NCBI RefSeq assembly: GCF_000373585.1
Contig: NZ_KB891925.1
Location: 1 to 33,380, forward strand
Direction of reading: 5' to 3'
From: Streptomyces sp. MspMP-M5
GTDB taxonomy: Bacteria; Actinomycetota; Actinomycetes; Streptomycetales; Streptomycetaceae
DNA length: 33,380 nt
The translations under genes were made by a program, and so were the position numbers. Below are positions 30,587 through 33,380 of the stretch, one piece after another (positions within the stretch are counted from its first letter, which is position 1; each line of letters opens with the position of its first letter). Under the pieces are notes generated by a model. It searched no databases. It saw only the letters and a program-made list of their open reading frames with translations, and was not told where the DNA came from.

Positions 30587-30753
30587 GCCGCCGCCCTCCG
30601 TTCTGCACGCTCAGCACGCGCCTCGTGAACCAGCGGCGCCAAGACCCGTGCGATCATCGCGATCTGATCGGGAGTCGGCTCCGGCCAGTCGACCACCGTC
30701 GTTTCACCGCCGGTCTCCGACCGAGCAGCGCCCTCAGAGGCTTCAGCTCGCAT
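30583..30753 (-). CDS. Small first gene of the leftward early operon
   Basis: 56 residues from ATG at 30753 with GGGGAGGGG about 7 bases upstream, to TGA at 30583 (ATGA overlap with the next gene). It has an acidic N-terminus, then VVDWPEPTPDQIAMIARVLA, PLVHEARAERAERRAA, one basic amphipathic helix. It lies directly downstream of the promoter/operator at 30816-30865. Function unknown. Confidence 0.66.
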   Translation of the reverse strand: MRAEASEGAARSETGGETTVVDWPEPTPDQIAMIARVLAPLVHEARAERAERRAAA

Positions 30754-30815
30754 CGTCCACCCCTCCCCTGGTCCGCCGCGGACCGTGCCCCCATGTCCAG
30801 GTCACGCCGCAGTCA

Positions 30816-30835
30816 TTTCTGTTTAAAAACAGAAA
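30816..30835. promoter_or_regulatory. Operator-like palindrome O1
   Basis: TTTCTGTTT, AA, AAACAGAAA: a perfect 9+9 palindrome with a 2-bp centre, strikingly AT-rich for this genome. It begins one base from the -10 box of the leftward promoter and covers its likely transcription start. A dimeric repressor bound here would block the early operon. The divergent repressor-like gene at 30949 is the obvious candidate. Confidence 0.75.
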
Positions 30836-30836
30836 C

Positions 30837-30865
30837 AACCTACGATCCATGATCCTGGCGGTCAA
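30837..30865 (-). promoter_or_regulatory. Leftward early promoter (sigma70-type)
   Basis: On the - strand TTGACC (30865-30860), exactly 17 bases, then TAGGTT (30842-30837). This is the best -35/-10 pair in the control region. It points to the 56-residue gene at 30753 and the whole leftward early operon. O1 lies immediately downstream of the -10 box. Confidence 0.7.
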
Positions 30866-30885
30866 CGAGGTTCAGCGGTATGTTT

Positions 30886-30908
30886 TTACGGGCGTGAACG
30901 CCACGTAA
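30886..30908. repeat. Imperfect 23-bp palindrome between divergent genes
   Basis: TTACG-GGCGT, GA, ACGCC-A-CGTAA: arms of 10 bases with one extra A. It lies between the leftward promoter and O2, so it may be a second type of binding site, for example for an early regulator or an activator of the repressor gene. Confidence 0.45.
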
Positions 30909-30920
30909 GTGCGCGTGTGA

Positions 30921-30936
30921 GTTTCTAAACCGAAAC
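30921..30936. promoter_or_regulatory. Operator-like palindrome O2 at the repressor start
   Basis: GTTTC, six bases, GAAAC. The arms resemble the outer part of O1 (TTTC ... GAAA), suggesting the same protein binds both. It ends 12 bases before the GTG of the repressor-like gene, overlapping its ribosome-binding region, which would allow autorepression. The inner TAAACC could be a -10 box, but no good -35 is seen. Confidence 0.6.
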
Positions 30937-30948
30937 GGAGAATGCCGG

Positions 30949-31368
30949 GTGTGGGATTCAGGTAGACCCCTGGCCGACCTCGTGGAGTCGGCGGCGGCGC
31001 GTGCGACCTACCGACAACTGGCCGAGCGGGGCGTGGACCCAAAGACGGGGTATCGCGTTCCGTACGCGCTCCTTTGGCGGATCGCCAAGGGCGAGGGAGT
31101 GAAGATCAACCCGCCGCTCGTGCGCGCGGTAGCAGCAGCCATCGACCGCCCGATGCGCGAGGTTCAGCTTGCCGCCTCGCAGCAGTACGTCGGCCTGGTT
31201 ACGAGCGATCCTTTCGGTGCGAGCACAGAGGAGATGCAGGTCATCGTCGCGCATGTCCCCGGGATGACCGCGGCCGACATGCCACGCGCGCAAGAAGTAC
31301 TGCGACGATGGGTGGCCGAAAGGGATAAGCCGGTGGAATATGCCCCAACAGAGGGTGACACGCCGTAG
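30949..31368 (+). CDS. Repressor-like HTH protein (probable immunity repressor)
   Basis: 139 residues from GTG at 30949, with CGGAG about 10 bases before it. ARATYRQLAERGVDPKTGYR, VPYALLWRIAKGEGVKINPP, LVRAVAAAIDRPMREVQLAA is an XRE-like helix-turn-helix (about residues 18-80). It is transcribed away from the leftward early operon across a gap with two related palindromes. The rest (TSDPFGASTEEMQVIVAHVP, MPRAQEVLRRWVAERDKP) may be the dimerisation part. No Ser-Lys peptidase motif for RecA-type self-cleavage is visible, so induction may use another signal. Confidence 0.75.
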   Translation: MWDSGRPLADLVESAAARATYRQLAERGVDPKTGYRVPYALLWRIAKGEGVKINPPLVRAVAAAIDRPMREVQLAASQQYVGLVTSDPFGASTEEMQVIVAHVPGMTAADMPRAQEVLRRWVAERDKPVEYAPTEGDTP

Positions 31369-31477
31369 GCGGCGGGTAATTGAATGCGTGACTGGGCGGG
31401 CATTGCGGAGTAAAGTCTTCCGGACGTCGAATCGTACTTAGGTTCGATAACGGGGAATCTTACGCAAGGGGGACAAC

Positions 31478-31699
31478 TTGCTCAGAGTTAGCCGGAAACA
31501 GCTCGACCCCGGCGTCCTGCTCATGGCCCGAGTGGCGGCCGATGGCATCATCGAGCTCGTCGCCAACGACCAACAGATCAATGAAGAGATGGCCAACGCC
31601 TTCGAACAGACCCTGAGCGAAATCTGTGCACGTACGAGGGCTGCCGGTAGCGCGTTACAGGTCCACCCCTTGCTCCCCGAGCAGCGCAAAGCCAGCTGA
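31478..31699 (+). CDS. Small hypothetical protein before the integrase
   Basis: 73 residues from TTG at 31478, preceded by AAGGGGG at a good distance. LLMARVAADGIIELVANDQQ then INEEMANAFEQTLSEICART is an alpha/beta pattern without known family. It is on the strand facing the integrase gene and shares with it the hairpin at 31707-31736. It may be a lysogeny-linked partner of the repressor-like gene. The 109 bp before it contain no gene; TCGAA...TTCGA flanks a possible start region near 31427-31447. Confidence 0.65.
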   Translation: MLRVSRKQLDPGVLLMARVAADGIIELVANDQQINEEMANAFEQTLSEICARTRAAGSALQVHPLLPEQRKAS

Positions 31700-31706
31700 G
31701 CAGCCT

Positions 31707-31736
31707 GGGGCCACGCAGGCTGTACTGCGTGGCCCC
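31707..31736. terminator. 12-bp bidirectional terminator
   Basis: GGGGCCACGCAG, loop GCTGTA, CTGCGTGGCCCC: a perfect 12-bp stem, 7 bp after the stop of the 73-residue gene and 19 bp from the integrase stop. The two genes converge, so it should end both transcripts. Confidence 0.85.
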
Positions 31737-31755
31737 GCACGCGCACGCGACCCTC

Positions 31756-33380
31756 TCAAGCCGCCGTCGCGAACAGCTTCCGCGGCTCCACTGACACATA
31801 GTCCTCAGCTGGGACGGCAGCCGAATCCCGCCCCTTACCGATCGGCTTGAGTCGGACTTCCACAAGAGCATCGGTGATCATCCGTTGTTGCGGAAGCGTC
31901 AACTTCTCCCATGCCGCGCGCACTTCCTCCACCGTGGCACCGATGATGTCGCGAACGATAGCTGGCGCGCGCAACGTCTTCGCCCGATCCTCGGCATCTT
32001 TGATCTTCGGCCGTGTCTGCGCCTCCACCGCGGCGAGCCCCTCAGGGGACAGCTTTCCTTCCGCGGCCGCCGCATAGAAGCCGTCCAGGCGCTGTCGAAG
32101 CAGCTCCGCTTCTGCTTCCGCCTCTTCGATCTTCTGGACAAGCTCTGCATCGCCCTTGGTGTACGCCTCCACGAACGCCGGCGACGACAGCCAGGAGAAG
32201 AGCCAGGAAAGGACGTACGCGTCCACCGGCTCCATCTGCGCACTGACGTGGTACCCCTTCTCGCCGTTGCGCCCTGGCTGCTTGCACAGGTAGTTCATGT
32301 TGCCGCTGTCCGTCCGGTGAGTGCCGACGGGGTGCTCGCAGATATGGCACACCATGACACCGGAGAGTCGGTAACGAGCCTTTCCAGGACGGGAGTTGTG
32401 CGGCTTCTTGTCGCGCTCCTCGATGACCGCTTTGCACCGCACGTGTGTCGCCTTGCTCACGATCGCATGCCACGCCTCCGCGGCGGACACTTCGCCGTGA
32501 TGCGTGCGGGCTCCGAGGTACCGGACATCGCGGGCGTACTCCTTGATCGTCGTCGGCTGCCAACGAGCCATGAACAACGGGATTCCCCGCGCCTGGAGGT
32601 CACGGGCGATGTCAAGGTGCTCCTCGCCCTTACCGAGGCGGTCCCCCACCTCCTGCCACAGGTCCTCGTATTCAGGGTTCTCCGGCTTATGAACAGCGAG
32701 CCGCTTCACCATCGCCTTCGTCCACCGCAAGGCCGGGGCGGGAATCTGACGCATGTCGAGGCTGCGGGCGATGGCCCGGTAGTCCTCACCGTTGGCGACC
32801 CGCAAACAGATCTCCCGCACGATCCCCGCCTGGAAGGGGTCAGGCTCCACCCTGAGGAACGCCCCGGTTTCCGGGGCGTACACACGGCGATAGCCATACG
32901 GCGTGATGCCGTGTGGCACGCCGGTCACGGCGTTCGCCCGGAGGGTCCGCATCACGTTGGTACGCAGCTCATCGACTTCGCGCTCCCCCAGCAGGGCGTC
33001 CAGGCCGGTACGGAAGCGGTCGTCTGGATTGCTGAGGTCGTACACCTTGCCGCCGTAGCACCACAGCACACCGTGCTCCCAGCACGCGTCCCGGAGGCGA
33101 ACGTACACGGCAAGATCCCGCTGCAAACGGGAGGATGCCCATGCGATCACAATGTCGAGTTTCTTCGCGGCTATGTCCCGCAGCAGCCGTTCAAGCTGAT
33201 CACGTTCGCCGTCGGCCCCGTGTCGCGAGGCTGAGGTCCCGTCTTCGACGTACTCGTCAACGACCTTGACGCTCAGGCGCCTGGCGTCCTCATGGCCAGC
33301 GGCGAGCTGCTCACGTACCGATCGGCCTCGGTTTTTCTTCTTACCCCGATAGTTGCTCTTCCGGGCGAACAGCCCGCCCT
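31756..33380 (-). CDS. int: Large serine integrase (5' end outside the window)
   Basis: 541 codons are visible, open to the right edge. LFARKSNYRGKKKNRG carries the catalytic Ser of the resolvase domain (AGC at 33355-33357); KVVDEYVEDGTSASRHGADG, DIVIAWASSRLQRDL complete that domain. A recombinase domain follows (GVPHGITPYGYRRVYAPETG, IVREICLRVANGEDYRAIAR), then a zinc ribbon (MVCHICEHPVGT ... NYLCKQPGRNG) with a coiled coil (KIEEAEAEAELLRQRLDGFY). This is the phiC31-type family that integrates phage DNA between attP and attB. Only a few N-terminal residues are missing. Its 5' end faces the expected right attachment site. Confidence 0.93.
   Translation of the reverse strand, partial: GGLFARKSNYRGKKKNRGRSVREQLAAGHEDARRLSVKVVDEYVEDGTSASRHGADGERDQLERLLRDIAAKKLDIVIAWASSRLQRDLAVYVRLRDACWEHGVLWCYGGKVYDLSNPDDRFRTGLDALLGEREVDELRTNVMRTLRANAVTGVPHGITPYGYRRVYAPETGAFLRVEPDPFQAGIVREICLRVANGEDYRAIARSLDMRQIPAPALRWTKAMVKRLAVHKPENPEYEDLWQEVGDRLGKGEEHLDIARDLQARGIPLFMARWQPTTIKEYARDVRYLGARTHHGEVSAAEAWHAIVSKATHVRCKAVIEERDKKPHNSRPGKARYRLSGVMVCHICEHPVGTHRTDSGNMNYLCKQPGRNGEKGYHVSAQMEPVDAYVLSWLFSWLSSPAFVEAYTKGDAELVQKIEEAEAEAELLRQRLDGFYAAAAEGKLSPEGLAAVEAQTRPKIKDAEDRAKTLRAPAIVRDIIGATVEEVRAAWEKLTLPQQRMITDALVEVRLKPIGKGRDSAAVPAEDYVSVEPRKLFATAA

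Noticed and set aside
30886..30908. Imperfect palindrome as attP
   Set aside because: It lies between early genes, well away from the integrase 5' end, whereas serine-integrase attP sites usually adjoin the integrase gene.

Overview
High-GC actinobacterial DNA, most likely from Streptomyces. The GC bias at third codon positions, the many GTG starts, the GTGA/ATGA gene overlaps, a DUF5753/DUF397 pair and a DUF2637 (SpdB-like) protein all point that way. Almost the whole window is one temperate siphophage genome integrated as a prophage. A short host-type flank is visible on the left, and the right end is cut inside the integrase gene.

Layout. 1-1049: the end of a winged-helix-like gene, a DUF5753 protein lacking its usual HTH domain, and a DUF397 protein, all on the + strand. 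1129-1163: a hairpin between convergent transcripts. 1217-19854 (- strand, read right to left): terS, terL (frameshifted), portal, MuF-like protein, scaffold, major capsid, glycosyltransferase, head-tail connectors, tail terminator, a HEPN-like cargo gene, major tail protein, frameshifted tail chaperones, tape measure, Dit, a C1q-like tail protein, a hub-like tail protein, amidase and holin. 19957-21342 (+ strand): a transmembrane Ser/Thr protein kinase inserted between terS and the HNH gene. 21460-30753 (- strand): HNH endonuclease, small proteins, a PLP enzyme coupled to a DNA methyltransferase, DUF2637, several DNA-binding or zinc-ribbon proteins, a replication-initiator-like protein with 22-bp iterons inside its gene, a degenerate RecB-family nuclease fold and three small early genes. 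30754-30948: the immunity/early control region with a leftward promoter and two operator-like palindromes. 30949-31699 (+ strand): a repressor-like gene and a small gene. 31756-33380 (- strand): a large serine integrase whose start lies just outside the window.

How it works together. In the lysogen the repressor would act on the operators at 30816-30835 and 30921-30936 and shut the leftward early promoter. After induction the early operon would start replication, probably at the in-gene iterons. The late operon would then build and fill the capsid and tail and lyse the host. The gene order int - early - packaging - head - tail - lysis places the attachment sites just left of the holin (about 1050-1216) and just beyond 33380. 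Two genes look like lysogen cargo: the kinase (opposite strand, beside the packaging genes) and the HEPN-like gene (own downstream hairpin, inside the tail module). A 5-nt insertion in the Walker A motif of terL suggests this copy of the prophage cannot package DNA.

No stretch longer than about 300 bases lacks a gene. The largest gaps are 22270-22476, 30754-30948 and 1050-1216. I saw no tRNA, rRNA, CRISPR array or intact insertion sequence. Family assignments come from recognising sequence patterns; no database search was run.
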